Positions 10,006 through 19,597 of a stretch of 48,695 nt of DNA are shown piece after piece. Made by a program: the position numbers and the translations under genes. The stretch is from contig LNDZ01000011.1 of the NCBI GenBank assembly GCA_001464495.1, positions 1 to 48,695 on the forward strand, in the 5' to 3' direction. Source of the stretch: Betaproteobacteria bacterium Ga0074130. Its GTDB lineage: Bacteria > Pseudomonadota > Gammaproteobacteria > Burkholderiales > Rhodocyclaceae. The notes below the pieces were generated by a model. The model saw only the letters and a list, made by a program, of their open reading frames with translations. It did no database searches and had not been told where the DNA came from. Numbering within the stretch: the stretch's first letter is position 1; every line of letters starts with the position of its first letter.

Positions 10006-11268
10006 TTATACCAACCCATCCATCGGCTGGACTTGGACAAGCTCGCCAGCGGCTACATTGCCGCGCTCATGCTCAAGAATCACCAGACAGTTGGCCTCTG
10101 ACATCGAGCGCAACACGCCCGAGCCTTGCGGGCCGGCAGGGCTGACTTCCAGGCCATTGGGGCCCGTGGTGAGCTTGGCGCGTAGGAACTCGGTACGGCC
10201 AGCGTTCTTCTTGAGTGCAACGGTGGTCGGCACGCCGAACGTTGGCACGGGTTGTACTGGCGACTGGCCACCGAGCTTGAGAATCGACTGACGCACAAAT
10301 TGGTAGAAGGTGATCATCACCGCCACCGGGTTGCCGGGCAGGCCGAACAGCCACGCATTGCCAATCTTGCCAAAGGCCATCGGGCGGCCGGGCTTCATGG
10401 CAATTTTCCAGAACAGCACTTCACCCAGACGCGCCATCATTTCACGAATGAAATCGGCCTCGCCGACGGACACGCCACCACTGGTGAGAATGATGTCAGC
10501 GTTCTCCGAAGCACTCTTCAGCGCAGCTTCCAGTGCTTGCGGATTGTCCGGCACCACCCCCATATCGATGATCTCGCAGCCAAGGCGGGTGAGCACGCCC
10601 CACATGGTGTAGCGGTTGCTGTCATAAACTTCGCCGCCTTCCAGCGGCGTACCCAGCGAGCGTAGTTCATCGCCGGTGGAGAAGAGGGCAACGCGCACTT
10701 TACGATAGACGCTCACTTCAGCAGCACCGATCGAGGCGAGCAAGCCCAGCTCCGCTGGGCGCAGCAGTTTGCCAGCCGAGATGGCGGCATGATTGGCGCG
10801 TAGGTCTTCACCCGCACGGCGGATGTTTTGGCCAAGCTTTTGTCCGGCAGGAATGATGACCGTGTCGCCTTGAACTTGCGTCACTTCCTGGATAACGACC
10901 GTATCTACGCCGGGCGGAATCACCGCTCCCGTCATGATGCGCAGCGCTTCGCCCGCCTTCAGCTCGCCCGCAAATGGATGGCCGGCTAGCACGGTGCCGA
11001 TGACTTTGAGTGTGACCGACGCGTCTGCCGACAGATCGGCATGGCGCACCGCATAGCCGTCCATGGCCGAATTGTCATGGGCGGGCACGTTGATCGGGGA
11101 AATAGCGTCCTGCGCCAGCACACGGCCCAGCGCCTGACGAACAAACACACGTTCAACGCCACTGACGGGCGTGATCATGGACAGGATCAACTCCTGTGCA
11201 CGCTTTACAGGCAGGGCGTTCGGGTCGTAGTCGCTTTGACAGGAAATGGTGTCGATCAGTGAGGTCAA
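10006..11268 (-). CDS. moeA: Molybdopterin molybdenumtransferase MoeA
   Basis: Inserts molybdate into adenylylated molybdopterin, the last common step of molybdenum cofactor synthesis. The 420-aa protein has the family's N-terminal AHDNSAMDGYAV motif, the MoaB/MogA-like central motif TSGGVSVGEADF, and LPGNPVAVMITF. The TTG start at 11266-11268 has a GGAGAA site 6 bases upstream. Its first two bases overlap the last two of the mobA TGA, giving a TTGA overlap and tight coupling. It is the third gene of moaA-mobA-moeA and ends at the bidirectional terminator at 9941-9978. Confidence 0.95.
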   Translation of the reverse strand: MTSLIDTISCQSDYDPNALPVKRAQELILSMITPVSGVERVFVRQALGRVLAQDAISPINVPAHDNSAMDGYAVRHADLSADASVTLKVIGTVLAGHPFAGELKAGEALRIMTGAVIPPGVDTVVIQEVTQVQGDTVIIPAGQKLGQNIRRAGEDLRANHAAISAGKLLRPAELGLLASIGAAEVSVYRKVRVALFSTGDELRSLGTPLEGGEVYDSNRYTMWGVLTRLGCEIIDMGVVPDNPQALEAALKSASENADIILTSGGVSVGEADFIREMMARLGEVLFWKIAMKPGRPMAFGKIGNAWLFGLPGNPVAVMITFYQFVRQSILKLGGQSPVQPVPTFGVPTTVALKKNAGRTEFLRAKLTTGPNGLEVSPAGPQGSGVLRSMSEANCLVILEHERGNVAAGELVQVQPMDGLV

Positions 11269-11870
11269 GTCGATTTCTCCAGAGCGGCAAGCTCGTCCGG
11301 GGTGTTGAGGTTGGCGAAGGTGGCTTCGTCGGGAAATTCGACGAAGAGGGCGCCGTTCTGTTTTTGCCAGAAGCCGATTTTACGCTCGCCACTATTCAGG
11401 AAAGCAGTCAGCTGATCGCGCATGTCGCGATGCACCAGCATGAAAACCGGGTGTGTCTGTACAGGCGTGCGCGCCACAATCAGGTGTGCACAAGGATTCT
11501 CACGCGCCGCAGCTGCGAGGCGCTCCACCAAGTCTGTGGGGAAGGCCGGCGAATCGCAGGGTACCGTCACCAGCCAATCGGTGGCGCAGGCGTTCAGCCC
11601 TGCCAGCAGCCCCGCCAACGGGCCGGCAAAGGCCTCCTGCTGGGCGTTTTCCGCATCTGCGATGACCGGTAGGTCAAAGCCGGCGTAGATGTCGACATTG
11701 CGATTGGCGTTGAGGATGACCGATGCCACCTGTGGCTGTAGGCGCTCAAGGGCATGCAGGAACAGCGGCTTGCCTTCAAACAAAATCAGGCCTTTGTCGC
11801 TGCCGCCCATGCGGCTGCCTTGGCCGCCAGCGAGGATAAGTCCGGTGATGTCGGCGCTTTGCATGCTCAC
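11265..11870 (-). CDS. mobA: Molybdenum cofactor guanylyltransferase MobA
   Basis: Transfers GMP to the molybdenum cofactor, giving the MGD form used by DMSO-reductase-family enzymes such as nitrate reductase and formate dehydrogenase. The nucleotide-binding motif [13 protein letters not shown] lies at residues 11-23, followed by [26 protein letters not shown] motif carries the metal-binding aspartate. 201 aa is normal. The GTG at 11870 overlaps the moaA stop; an ATG two codons later (11864) is an alternative start. Its position between moaA and moeA supports the call. Confidence 0.93.
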   Translation of the reverse strand: MSMQSADITGLILAGGQGSRMGGSDKGLILFEGKPLFLHALERLQPQVASVILNANRNVDIYAGFDLPVIADAENAQQEAFAGPLAGLLAGLNACATDWLVTVPCDSPAFPTDLVERLAAAARENPCAHLIVARTPVQTHPVFMLVHRDMRDQLTAFLNSGERKIGFWQKQNGALFVEFPDEATFANLNTPDELAALEKST

Positions 11871-12937
11871 CCGCCGATGTAGCTCATCTCGATTTTCTTC
11901 GCGGCAGCCGTGTCGGCGGTGCGAATTTCGGAATAGCGGTCGCCACGTTGTTGCCAGATGCCTTGGATCGTACGGGCCAGGGCTTCATCGTTGGCACCAC
12001 CGCGCAATAGCTGGCGAATGTCGTGCCCTTGTTGCGCGAACAAGCAGGTGTAGAGGCTGCCTTCTGGCGACAGACGCAAGCGCGTACAGGTCGAGCAGAA
12101 GGCCTCGGTCACGGACGAGATCACGCCCACCTCACCACTGCCGTCCTTGAACTTCCAGCGCCGCGCCACTTCGCCACGATAGTTCGGGTTGGCCGGCTCG
12201 ATGGCGAATTCGTCATTGATCAGCGCTACTACGTCGCGCGACGGCAGCACCTCATCCATCTTCCAGCCATTGCTGCTGCCGACGTCCATGTATTCAATAA
12301 AGCGCACCACATGACCGCTACCCTTAAAGTGGCGCACCATCGGCAGGATGGCGTGTTCATTCACGCCCTTCTTGACCACCATATTGATCTTGACCGGCCC
12401 TAGGCCCACCGCCGCGGCAGCATCAATGCCTTCAAGTACGTCCGACACGGGGAAATCCATGTCGTTCATCTTCTTGAAGGTTTCGTCGTCGAGGGCATCA
12501 AGCGACACCGTCACGCGTTGCAGGCCAGCGTCCTTCAGGCTTTGCGCCTTCTTTGCCAGTAGTGACGCATTGGTGGTCAGGGTTAGCTCAACGGGTAGCT
12601 TGGCGAGCATTTCAATCAGACGTTCAAGATGCTTGCGCAGCAGCGGCTCGCCGCCAGTGATGCGGATCTTCTGCACACCTTGATCAACGAAGATGCGTGC
12701 CACACGCTCGATCTCTTCAAACGAGAGCAGCGAGTCATGCGGCATGAACTTGAACTCGCGATTGAACACCGACTTCGGCATGCAGTAGCTGCAACGGAAG
12801 TTGCAGCGGTCTGTCACCGAAATACGCAAATCGCGAATGCCGCGACCAAGCGTATCCACCGGCTCTCCCACAAGGGGGCCGGTGGTGCTGGGCAGGGTAA
12901 AACCGCCTGCCTTGATCGGGATAACGCGCTGGTTCAT
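11867..12937 (-). CDS. moaA: GTP 3',8-cyclase MoaA
   Basis: Radical SAM enzyme for the first step of molybdopterin synthesis. The N-terminal cluster motif CNFRCSYC has cysteines at about 45, 49 and 52. The second cluster motif [10 protein letters not shown] lies near the C-terminus with a further cysteine in YTCLF, and the chain ends in the essential Gly-Gly. 356 aa is normal for the family. It is the first gene of the moa operon, about 100 bases downstream of prfB on the same strand. A weak hairpin (13003-13027) in that gap may separate the two transcripts. Confidence 0.96.
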   Translation of the reverse strand: MNQRVIPIKAGGFTLPSTTGPLVGEPVDTLGRGIRDLRISVTDRCNFRCSYCMPKSVFNREFKFMPHDSLLSFEEIERVARIFVDQGVQKIRITGGEPLLRKHLERLIEMLAKLPVELTLTTNASLLAKKAQSLKDAGLQRVTVSLDALDDETFKKMNDMDFPVSDVLEGIDAAAAVGLGPVKINMVVKKGVNEHAILPMVRHFKGSGHVVRFIEYMDVGSSNGWKMDEVLPSRDVVALINDEFAIEPANPNYRGEVARRWKFKDGSGEVGVISSVTEAFCSTCTRLRLSPEGSLYTCLFAQQGHDIRQLLRGGANDEALARTIQGIWQQRGDRYSEIRTADTAAAKKIEMSYIGG

Positions 12938-13038
12938 GACTTAAGAATAGATTGGGGCTTCAAGCAAACAAACAATAGAAGAGACGCTAGAAATTGGTCA
13001 GGAAAGCGTAGCGAACGCAGTCGCTTTACGGATCAATT

Positions 13039-14143
13039 TCAAACGCCGTGCTTCAAGCTAGCTTCAATAAACGGATCGAGGTCGCCGTCGAGTACTTTCT
13101 GGGTGTTCGAGATTTCAACGTTAGTCCGCAAATCCTTGATGCGTGACTGGTCGAGCACGTAGGAACGAATCTGGTGGCCCCAGCCCACATCGGTCTTGCC
13201 CGCTTCCAGCTTGTCGGCTTCAGCCTGACGCTTGCGCATTTCCAGCTCATATAGCTTCGACTTCAGCATGGCCATGGCTTCGGCGCGGTTGCGATGCTGC
13301 GAACGGTCGTTCTGGCACTGCACCACAATGCCCGATGGCGCGTGGGTGATACGAATCGCGGAGTCGGTCTTGTTAATGTGCTGACCACCGGCGCCGGACG
13401 CACGGAAGGTATCCACGCGCAGATCGGCCGGGTTGATATCGACTTCAAACGAGTCATCGATTTCCGGATACACATACAAGCTGGCAAAGGAGGTGTGACG
13501 GCCGCCCGACGAATCGAAGGGGCTCTTACGTACCAGACGATGCACGCCGGTTTCCGTACGCAGCAGACCATAGGCGTATTCGCCTTCCACCTTAATCGAG
13601 GCGGAGCGAATGCCTGCGACGTCGCCTTCAGTTTCTTCCAGCAGCTCTGCCTTGAAGCCCTTACGCTCGCAATACTTCAGATACTGGCGCAGCAGAATAC
13701 TGGCCCAGTCGCAGGCTTCGGTACCACCAGCACCGGCCTGAATATCAATAAAGCAGTTGTTCGGGTCGGCCGGCTGATTGAACATGCGGCGGAACTCCAG
13801 CCCCGCGACAGTCGATTCAACGCCTTCCAGATCGGCGGTGACGGCTTCCAGCGTATCGTCGTCGCCTTCATCCTTGGCCATGTCGAACAGGTCCTGCGCG
13901 TCGGCGAGCGAGGACGACACGCCCTCCAGTGTCAGCACAACGTTTTCTAGGGATTTCTTTTCCTTGCCCAAGGCTTGGGCGCGCTCGGCGTCTTCCCAAA
14001 CCTTGGGGTCCGCCAGCTCTTGATTCAGTTCTTCGAGTTTCTCCGCTTTGACATCGAAGTCAAAGATACCTCCGGAGTTCGGTGCCGCGAGCGGCGAGAT
14101 CAGCAACCTTGTTGCCGATGGCATTAATGCGTTCTGCGTCCAT
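13039..14143 (-). CDS. prfB: Peptide chain release factor 2 (programmed +1 frameshift)
   Basis: Terminates translation at UGA and UAA. The coding sequence is split. ATG at 14141-14143 opens a 27-codon segment ([12 protein letters not shown]...ELRRYL) ending at an in-frame TGA (14060-14062). A +1 shift resumes at GAC (14059-14061), giving DFDVKAEKL and 340 more residues, total 367 aa (E. coli RF2 has 365). The release-factor motifs are present: SPF in [10 protein letters not shown] for stop recognition, and GAGGQHINK with the catalytic GGQ. The uninterrupted frame that runs to 14358 is not the real N-terminus. An exact TATAAT on the minus strand at 14173-14178 is a likely -10 element. Expression should self-regulate through RF2 level, as known for this gene. 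Confidence 0.96.
14059..14074 (-). promoter_or_regulatory. RF2 autoregulatory frameshift site
   Basis: Read on the minus strand: CGGAGG (internal Shine-Dalgarno, 14069-14074), TAT, the slippery CTT (14063-14065), then TGAC. The GGAGG-to-CTT spacing of three bases matches the classical site. When RF2 is scarce the ribosome slips to TTT and continues in +1. Confidence 0.95.
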
Positions 14144-14323
14144 GATCTGTTTCTGTTTGAGGCAAAAGGAGAATTATACCGGACTGCCCTGTCTAGACGC
14201 CGGTTGCACGGGCTTGGTGCGCTTTTAAAGTTGCGCACTTTCGAGGTGCGGCGTAGGCAATGATTTGAGGCATTGAAATGAAATGTAGCCTCACTAATGC
14301 CTGTTTTAGGGGCATCCGCGTAT

Positions 14324-14340
14324 CCGGCATGGACCTTGCT
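14324..14340 (+). promoter_or_regulatory. Candidate sigma-54 promoter of the signalling operon
   Basis: TCCGGCATGGACCTTGCT has GG at 14326-14327 and GC at 14338-14339, exactly 10 bases apart, with CYGGCAY and TTGC flanks close to consensus. It lies about 35 bases before the chemoreceptor ATG. This is the best of the three such matches in the window. Confidence 0.5.
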
Positions 14341-14374
14341 CAAACCTGAATAAATCATTGAGAACGAGGTAAGT

Positions 14375-15547
14375 ATGAATACCCGTCATCATCTTTTCGG
14401 GGGCATGGTCTTTGTCAGTGCTGCCTTTTTCCTTGCCGGCTGTGGCGTTGCCACCGCAATTGCGGATGCAGCCGGGGACTATGCCATTGCCACCGGCGGC
14501 GTGAGTGCTGTGCTCTTGTTCTGGGGTTGCTATGCGTTGATCAAACAGTTGCGCTTGCAGAAGCACTGGCGTAGCGAACTGGGCCGCTTTGTGGGCGATA
14601 TCGAAGGCGGCAATCTGACGGCCCGTATTGACCCCACCCGCGTGCAGGGGGAAGGTGCGCTTGTCGAGCGCATGAACGCCATGACGCGTTCGCTGGTACA
14701 GGTTTTCGTGTCCTTTACCCGCTTGTCGCACGAGGTGGCTAGTGTCGCCACAGAAACCACCCGCAATGCCACCGGGGGCGACAGCGGCGTACGTAAGCAG
14801 CGCGACATTACGGTTTCGTCTGCTGCCACGCTTGAGCAACTGACCGTCAGCCTTGCCGCCGCCAGCGATCAGGCCGCCGAGGTGGTCACGGTTGCCCTTA
14901 ATACCCAGCAAATCGCAGGCGAGGGCGCCCAGCGCGTGGCAGCCTTAGCCGACACACTCGGCAATCTCGCCACCTCAGTAGAAAGTTCGACGCAGACGGC
15001 ACGGCGGCTTGGCGAAAGCTCCAAGGAAATTGGCACCATCGTGAATGTGATTGCTTCAATTGCCGAGCAAACCAATCTGCTCGCCTTGAATGCCGCCATT
15101 GAGGCTGCGCGTGCTGGCGAGGCAGGGCGTGGATTTGCAGTGGTGGCCGACGAGGTCCGCAAGCTGGCAGAGCGTACCGCCGAGGCCACCAGCGACATTA
15201 ATCAGCGCATTGGCGCAATTCGTACCGATGTGGATCGCATGGTTGATGCCATGGTCGTGACGAATGAGCAGACCATCACCAGTTCCAGTGAGGCGCAGGC
15301 AGCAGAAGCCACGTTGCGGACTGTTGAGGAAAGTACCCAGCAGACACGTGGGCTGATTGAAGAAATCGCGCTAGCCAGCCGGGAGCAAAGCGTTGCTAGT
15401 CAGAACCTTGCGCAGAACATTGACCAAGTCGCCCGCCTTGCTGACCGTAATGAACTCTTGGTACGGGAAAACACCGAGCTATCCAGTTATCTTGATCAAC
15501 TGGCCCGACAACTCACAGGGACCATTCAGGGTTACCGGTTCGAGTAA
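14375..15547 (+). CDS. Methyl-accepting chemotaxis protein lacking a ligand-binding domain
   Basis: Chemoreceptor of 390 aa; GAGG precedes the ATG. Two membrane helices (about 7-28 and 37-57) are joined by only about ten residues, so no periplasmic sensor exists. A HAMP-like linker and a standard signalling domain follow, with hairpin core [20 protein letters not shown] near 228-247. FLAGC in the first helix resembles a lipobox, but the second helix and receptor architecture favour a plain membrane anchor. The stop is 5 bases before the NIT-domain gene and the EAL gene follows, so the three form one unit. It probably takes its signal from a partner or from membrane state; the adjacent NIT protein is the obvious candidate (inference). 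Confidence 0.92.
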   Translation: MNTRHHLFGGMVFVSAAFFLAGCGVATAIADAAGDYAIATGGVSAVLLFWGCYALIKQLRLQKHWRSELGRFVGDIEGGNLTARIDPTRVQGEGALVERMNAMTRSLVQVFVSFTRLSHEVASVATETTRNATGGDSGVRKQRDITVSSAATLEQLTVSLAAASDQAAEVVTVALNTQQIAGEGAQRVAALADTLGNLATSVESSTQTARRLGESSKEIGTIVNVIASIAEQTNLLALNAAIEAARAGEAGRGFAVVADEVRKLAERTAEATSDINQRIGAIRTDVDRMVDAMVVTNEQTITSSSEAQAAEATLRTVEESTQQTRGLIEEIALASREQSVASQNLAQNIDQVARLADRNELLVRENTELSSYLDQLARQLTGTIQGYRFE

Positions 15548-15552
15548 GTGCC

Positions 15553-16470
15553 ATGAATAATTTCAGCCTACTTCTTTTTATTATCCCCATCGGGCTCATG
15601 TGTCTCGTTATGTGGTGGGTACGTCGACGCAGCAATCTACAGGGCGATCATCGTGATAACGCCCAAGCAGCACTCAAAGCCTGCAATGTCCTGTTGCAAC
15701 TGATTGGCTGTATTCAGCAGCACCGCGGCATGAGCACTGCTTTTATTGCGGGGGATAAGGGTTTTCAGCAACGCTTGGTCAGCAAGCGTAGTGAGATCGA
15801 CCCCTTAATCGCTCAGCTACAGCAGGTGGCCGTCATCGAAAACGCCTATGACTATCCTTGCTTTACGCCTAACGACATCACGCTGTGGCGGCATCGCTGG
15901 GGCGTTCTAACCGCAGAGCTAGCGGACTACACAGTTGAGAAATCAATTGCCACGCATAGCAATCTGATTGCTTCGCTCTTAAATTGGCTCGATGCCATTG
16001 GTGAAGCACGTATTGAATTACCAATGGGAGACGTCATGGCCGAAGGTGCTGTGCGCAACTTCGCCCACCGCCTGCCTCAGCTCACCGAATGTCTGGGACA
16101 GGCCCGTGCGACAGGCAGCGGTGTAGCTGCGCAGAGCAGCTGCTCCGCCGTGGCGCGCGTGCGGCTGATGTTTCTGGTGTCGCGGGCAGAGTCGCTGATT
16201 GATCAGGCCTGTGCCTTTGATAAGCAGGGCAGCTATGCCGCACTCAAGGTTAAAGCGCTCGCGTCGATGATCCGTTCGCAAATGCTTGCCAGTCAGCATG
16301 TCAATGTGAGCGCTGAATACTATTTCAGCGAAGCGACGGCTGCTATTGATGCGGTGTTTCAATGGGCACGGGATTGTGGTCAGAATCTTGAAAGGCAGCT
16401 TGCGCAGGAGGCGCGTACCCATAAGGCCGGACGCAGCATAGCCAGACAAACGCCGTCCGCGGGTAATTGA
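15553..16470 (+). CDS. Membrane-anchored NIT-like (nitrate/nitrite-sensing) domain protein
   Basis: 305-aa protein with one N-terminal helix (about 4-22), then WVRRRSN, whose positive charges predict that the rest is cytoplasmic. The remainder is helical. The segment LIGCIQQHRGMSTAFIAGDK resembles the signature of NIT domains, which bind nitrate or nitrite in NasR and in some chemoreceptors and kinases. No output domain follows, so it looks like a stand-alone sensor. It lies 5 bases after the chemoreceptor and 13 bases before the PAS-GGDEF-EAL gene, suggesting that it informs one or both. The family assignment is by motif and helical pattern only; nitrate binding is not shown. The C-terminal 30 residues look disordered. 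Confidence 0.65.
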   Translation: MNNFSLLLFIIPIGLMCLVMWWVRRRSNLQGDHRDNAQAALKACNVLLQLIGCIQQHRGMSTAFIAGDKGFQQRLVSKRSEIDPLIAQLQQVAVIENAYDYPCFTPNDITLWRHRWGVLTAELADYTVEKSIATHSNLIASLLNWLDAIGEARIELPMGDVMAEGAVRNFAHRLPQLTECLGQARATGSGVAAQSSCSAVARVRLMFLVSRAESLIDQACAFDKQGSYAALKVKALASMIRSQMLASQHVNVSAEYYFSEATAAIDAVFQWARDCGQNLERQLAQEARTHKAGRSIARQTPSAGN

Positions 16471-16483
16471 AGAAGCCACCAAA

Positions 16484-18646
16484 ATGTTGCATTCACTCCG
16501 CCGCAGCCTGCTGACTGCTGACAGACAAGCTAAAAACATGTCCTGGAAGAGCATCAATAGCGAACGATTACTCAGCGACCTCATGCGCATCATTGATGGC
16601 ATGGTGTTTCGCTGCGCGATTGATCAGCACTGGACCATGCAATTGCTCAGCGATGGCTGCAAGCAGCTCACTGGCTACAGCGCAGAAGAAATTTGCAAAA
16701 ACGCCGTGATCTCTTACGAATCACTGACCGAGCCGGATGACCGCGAGAGCATTCGCAACACCATCTACGCGGCCATTGTCGATCAGACCACCTATGCGGT
16801 TGAATACCGCATCCACTGCCGCGATGGCACCGTCAAATGGGTGCGTGAGCGCGGTGCGGCTGTGATTGATGAAAATGGCACCCTGGTGCTGGAAGGCGTG
16901 ATCGCCGACATCAGCGATTGGGTCGAAACCCAGTCGCAACTCGTCAAGACCGAGCTGCGCTACCGCAGCATCTTTGAAAATTCCGCCATCGGCATGTTCC
17001 AGACCACCACCGATGGTCACTACCTCGCCGCCAATCAGGCCTTGGCCAACCTCTACCGTTACGACACGCCGGACCAGCTCATCGCCGGCATCGCCGACAT
17101 TGGCATTTCGCTGTACGTAAAGACCGAGCGCCGCGCCGAATTTGCCCGCCAGATTCAGGCCTACGGCCGCGTTAAAGATTTTGAGTCCGAAGTGTTTTGC
17201 CGCGACGGCTCGCGCATCTGGATTTCCGAAAGCGCCCATGCCGTGCGCGGTAGCGATGGCGAGCTGCTGTATTACGAAGGCACAGTAGAGAACATTACCG
17301 AGCGCCGCCAGCATCAGGCCGAGCTGGAATATCAGGCCACGCACGACGCGCTAACGGGGCTGCCTAATCGCAACCTGTTGCTAGATCGCCTTGATCAGGC
17401 AATTGCCTATGCCCACCGTTACGGCTACTTCGCTGCGGTGGTGTTTATCGATCTGGACAACTTCAAGTTCATTAACGACAGCCTCGGCCATCAGGCAGGC
17501 GACCGTTTGCTGGTTGAAATCGCCCGTCGTCTCAAAGCCTGCCTGCGCGAGACCGACACCGTGGCCCGCTACGGCGGTGATGAGTTTGTGCTTGTCCTCA
17601 ACAACTATTACGAGTCCGCCGCCATTGCGCGTCTACTCGACCGCGTGCTCGCTGAAATCGCCCAGCCTATCGATGTCGGCAACGACGGCAACGTGCAGGA
17701 GCTGCTGGTCACCTGCAGTATCGGCGTCAGCCTGTACCCAAGTGACGGAGAGACTGCCGCCACGCTGGTTAAGAGCGCCGATGCCGCCATGTATCTGGCC
17801 AAGGAGCAGGGCAAGAGCAACTTCCAGTTCTTCACGCGCAAGCTGGGCACCCAAGCCACCGAACGCGTCATTCTTGAGAGCCGCCTGCGCCGGGCCATTG
17901 CGCGCAACGAAATCCGCGTTGCCTATCAACCCAAGGTCGATTGCGATGGCCGTCTGGTCGGCTTCGAAGCACTGGTGCGATGGCTCAGCGCCGATCTCGG
18001 GCTGGTCCCACCCGATAAGTTCATCCCGATTGCCGAGGAAACCGGCCTCATCGAATCCATCTCCGAGTTCGTTTTGCGTACGGCGCTGACGCAGGCACGG
18101 CAGTGGAAGGAGCAAAACTACACCGGCATCCACATGGCCGTGAATTTGTCAGCACGTTTGTTCGACAACAGCCGTGTGCATGAAATGGTCGAGCGCATCC
18201 TTCTTGAGACCGGCTTGCCCGGCGAATATGTTGAGCTGGAGCTGACCGAGAGCACCGTCATGCGCGACGTTGATCGCTTCGTCACCGAGCTGCACAAGCT
18301 GCGTTCGCTCGGCGTGAGTATCGCGATTGACGACTTCGGCACCGGCTATTCCTCGCTCGCCTACCTGCAGCGCATGCCCATTGACACCCTCAAGGTCGAC
18401 AAAGCCTTTATTCGCGAGTTGTCCCAACGGCCCAGCCACGTCAGCATCGCTGCCGCCATCGTCTCGCTGGCGCACAGTCTCGGCCTCAAGGTCGTGGCCG
18501 AAGGGGTGGAAACCGAAAGCCAATACGCCCACCTCATCAAACTCGGCTGCAACGAATTCCAAGGCTATCTCTTCTCCAAACCGCAACTGGCCGACGAGCT
18601 GGAGCGCGACTATCTGCAACGCGAACGAGAAAAGGCGCCACGTTAA
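16484..18646 (+). CDS. PAS-PAS-GGDEF-EAL c-di-GMP signalling protein
   Basis: 720-aa bifunctional-type protein with no membrane helix. Two PAS domains with PAC-like ends (about 25-150 and 155-275) precede GGDEF (about 280-450). The catalytic RYGGDEF is intact, and an RETD product-inhibition site lies at the proper five-residue spacing. The EAL domain (about 465-715) has GFEALVRW, ELTESTVMRD, DDFGTGYSSL and EGVETESQ, so phosphodiesterase activity looks possible. It is the last gene of the chemoreceptor/NIT operon and is followed by an intrinsic terminator. The start at 16484 is the first ATG after the NIT stop; an ATG at 16538 is an alternative. The last 32 codons recur in diverged form at 19483-19578. 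The PAS ligand is unknown. Confidence 0.93.
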   Translation: MLHSLRRSLLTADRQAKNMSWKSINSERLLSDLMRIIDGMVFRCAIDQHWTMQLLSDGCKQLTGYSAEEICKNAVISYESLTEPDDRESIRNTIYAAIVDQTTYAVEYRIHCRDGTVKWVRERGAAVIDENGTLVLEGVIADISDWVETQSQLVKTELRYRSIFENSAIGMFQTTTDGHYLAANQALANLYRYDTPDQLIAGIADIGISLYVKTERRAEFARQIQAYGRVKDFESEVFCRDGSRIWISESAHAVRGSDGELLYYEGTVENITERRQHQAELEYQATHDALTGLPNRNLLLDRLDQAIAYAHRYGYFAAVVFIDLDNFKFINDSLGHQAGDRLLVEIARRLKACLRETDTVARYGGDEFVLVLNNYYESAAIARLLDRVLAEIAQPIDVGNDGNVQELLVTCSIGVSLYPSDGETAATLVKSADAAMYLAKEQGKSNFQFFTRKLGTQATERVILESRLRRAIARNEIRVAYQPKVDCDGRLVGFEALVRWLSADLGLVPPDKFIPIAEETGLIESISEFVLRTALTQARQWKEQNYTGIHMAVNLSARLFDNSRVHEMVERILLETGLPGEYVELELTESTVMRDVDRFVTELHKLRSLGVSIAIDDFGTGYSSLAYLQRMPIDTLKVDKAFIRELSQRPSHVSIAAAIVSLAHSLGLKVVAEGVETESQYAHLIKLGCNEFQGYLFSKPQLADELERDYLQREREKAPR

Positions 18647-18667
18647 ATCCAAGCTGACCGTCGAATC

Positions 18668-18699
18668 AAAAAATCCAGCTGCGGCTGGATTTTTGTTTT
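18668..18699 (+). terminator. Intrinsic terminator after GGDEF-EAL gene
   Basis: The stem AAAAATCCAGC / GCTGGATTTTT (18669-18679 with 18684-18694) surrounds a TGCG loop, then TTG and T-rich sequence. The same stem and loop recurs at 19601-19628. Confidence 0.88.
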
Positions 18700-18810
18700 G
18701 ATGGATATGCAGTTAAAAAGCCTGAACATGACTCAGTAATCCTGCAACTTATCCTGCTATAAGATGAACTAAGAAATACAAATTCATAATGCGCGAATGT
18801 TGAATGACTC

Positions 18811-19443
18811 ATGAAACATCTCTTTCTCTTCCTGTCCGCCATCTTTCTAGCAGGCAACGCCATGGCGATTGAAGAACCGAAATACCGCGTACTCGAAACA
18901 ATCGGCAAGATTGAATTGCGTGAGTACGGGCCGTCCCTAATGGCTGAGGTGGAAACCACTGGCGAGCGCAGTGCCGCTATTAACGCTGGGTTTCGCATCC
19001 TTGCCGGCTACATCTTCGGCGGCAATCAAGGCGGTAACAAAATTGAGATGACCGCACCCGTCACGCAAGCACCAGAGCCTGGGACAAAGCAGGGTGAGAA
19101 GATCGCCATGACCGCCCCGGTGACGCAAGAGCCTGTGGGTGCTGCGAACGAGTCCCGCTGGCGCGTTGCCTTCATGATGCCCGACAAGTTCACCCTTGAG
19201 ACACTCCCCAAACCCAACGACGAACGTATTTCGTTTCGCGTGAGCGAGCCTGCGAAGCGTGCGGTCATTGTGTTCGATGGCTTTTCAACACAATCGAACC
19301 TCGAAACGCACCGCACAAAGCTGGAGGCCTTTGTGCGAGCGCGCGGCCTGAAGACCACGGGCGACTACCTAATCGCTTTCTACAACGACCCATTCACCTT
19401 GCCGTGGAATCGTCGCAATGAGTGGTGGGTGCCGATTGAATAG
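18811..19443 (+). CDS. SOUL family heme-binding protein, exported
   Basis: 210-aa protein with a signal peptide (cleavage expected after AMA, residue 19). The mature part is the SOUL/HBP fold: EEPKYRVLETIGKIELREYG, the repeated KIEMTAPVTQ / KIAMTAPVTQ, RWRVAFMMPDKFTLETLP, and the C-terminal GDYLIAFYNDPFTLPWNRRN. SOUL proteins bind heme or porphyrin; in bacteria the physiological role is unclear. It is monocistronic, between two near-identical terminators, with an EAL gene relic directly downstream. An imperfect inverted repeat (19448-19466, GTGTC...GACAC) follows the stop. No heme biosynthesis gene is adjacent. Confidence 0.9.
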   Translation: MKHLFLFLSAIFLAGNAMAIEEPKYRVLETIGKIELREYGPSLMAEVETTGERSAAINAGFRILAGYIFGGNQGGNKIEMTAPVTQAPEPGTKQGEKIAMTAPVTQEPVGAANESRWRVAFMMPDKFTLETLPKPNDERISFRVSEPAKRAVIVFDGFSTQSNLETHRTKLEAFVRARGLKTTGDYLIAFYNDPFTLPWNRRNEWWVPIE

Positions 19444-19480
19444 GTCCGTGTCCTTGTACAAGACACTCGCTCGCTTACTA

Positions 19481-19578
19481 GCAACCAATTCCAAGGCTTC
19501 CTCTTCTCCAAGCCACAACTGGCCGACGAGCTAGAGCGTGTCTATCTGCAACGCGAACTCGACAAAGCGCCGCGTTAA
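19481..19578 (+). pseudogene. Relic 3' end of a second GGDEF-EAL gene
   Basis: From AAC at 19483 to TAA at 19578 the frame reads NQFQGFLFSKPQLADELERV, then YLQRELDKAPR. It aligns without gaps to the last 32 codons of the intact EAL gene (18551-18646). By eye 83 of 96 bases and 26 of 31 residues match, and about half the differences are synonymous. Upstream of 19481 the similarity stops abruptly. The many silent changes suggest the end of a diverged paralogue rather than a fresh duplication. A near-copy of the terminator follows it, as in the parent gene. Confidence 0.85.
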
Positions 19579-19597
19579 ATCAAGGCATACCCACCAA

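Noticed and set aside
12938..13038. Molybdenum cofactor riboswitch before moaA
   Set aside because: The gap is about 100 bases and part of it is the prfB end hairpin; no Moco-RNA-like structure is recognised.
14144..14358. Upstream open frame joined to prfB
   Set aside because: It is the wrong frame before the programmed shift; the true 27-codon start is at 14143.
14375..14450. Lipobox (LAGC) in the second chemoreceptor
   Set aside because: It lies in the first of two membrane helices of a standard receptor; lipoprotein processing would be unusual.
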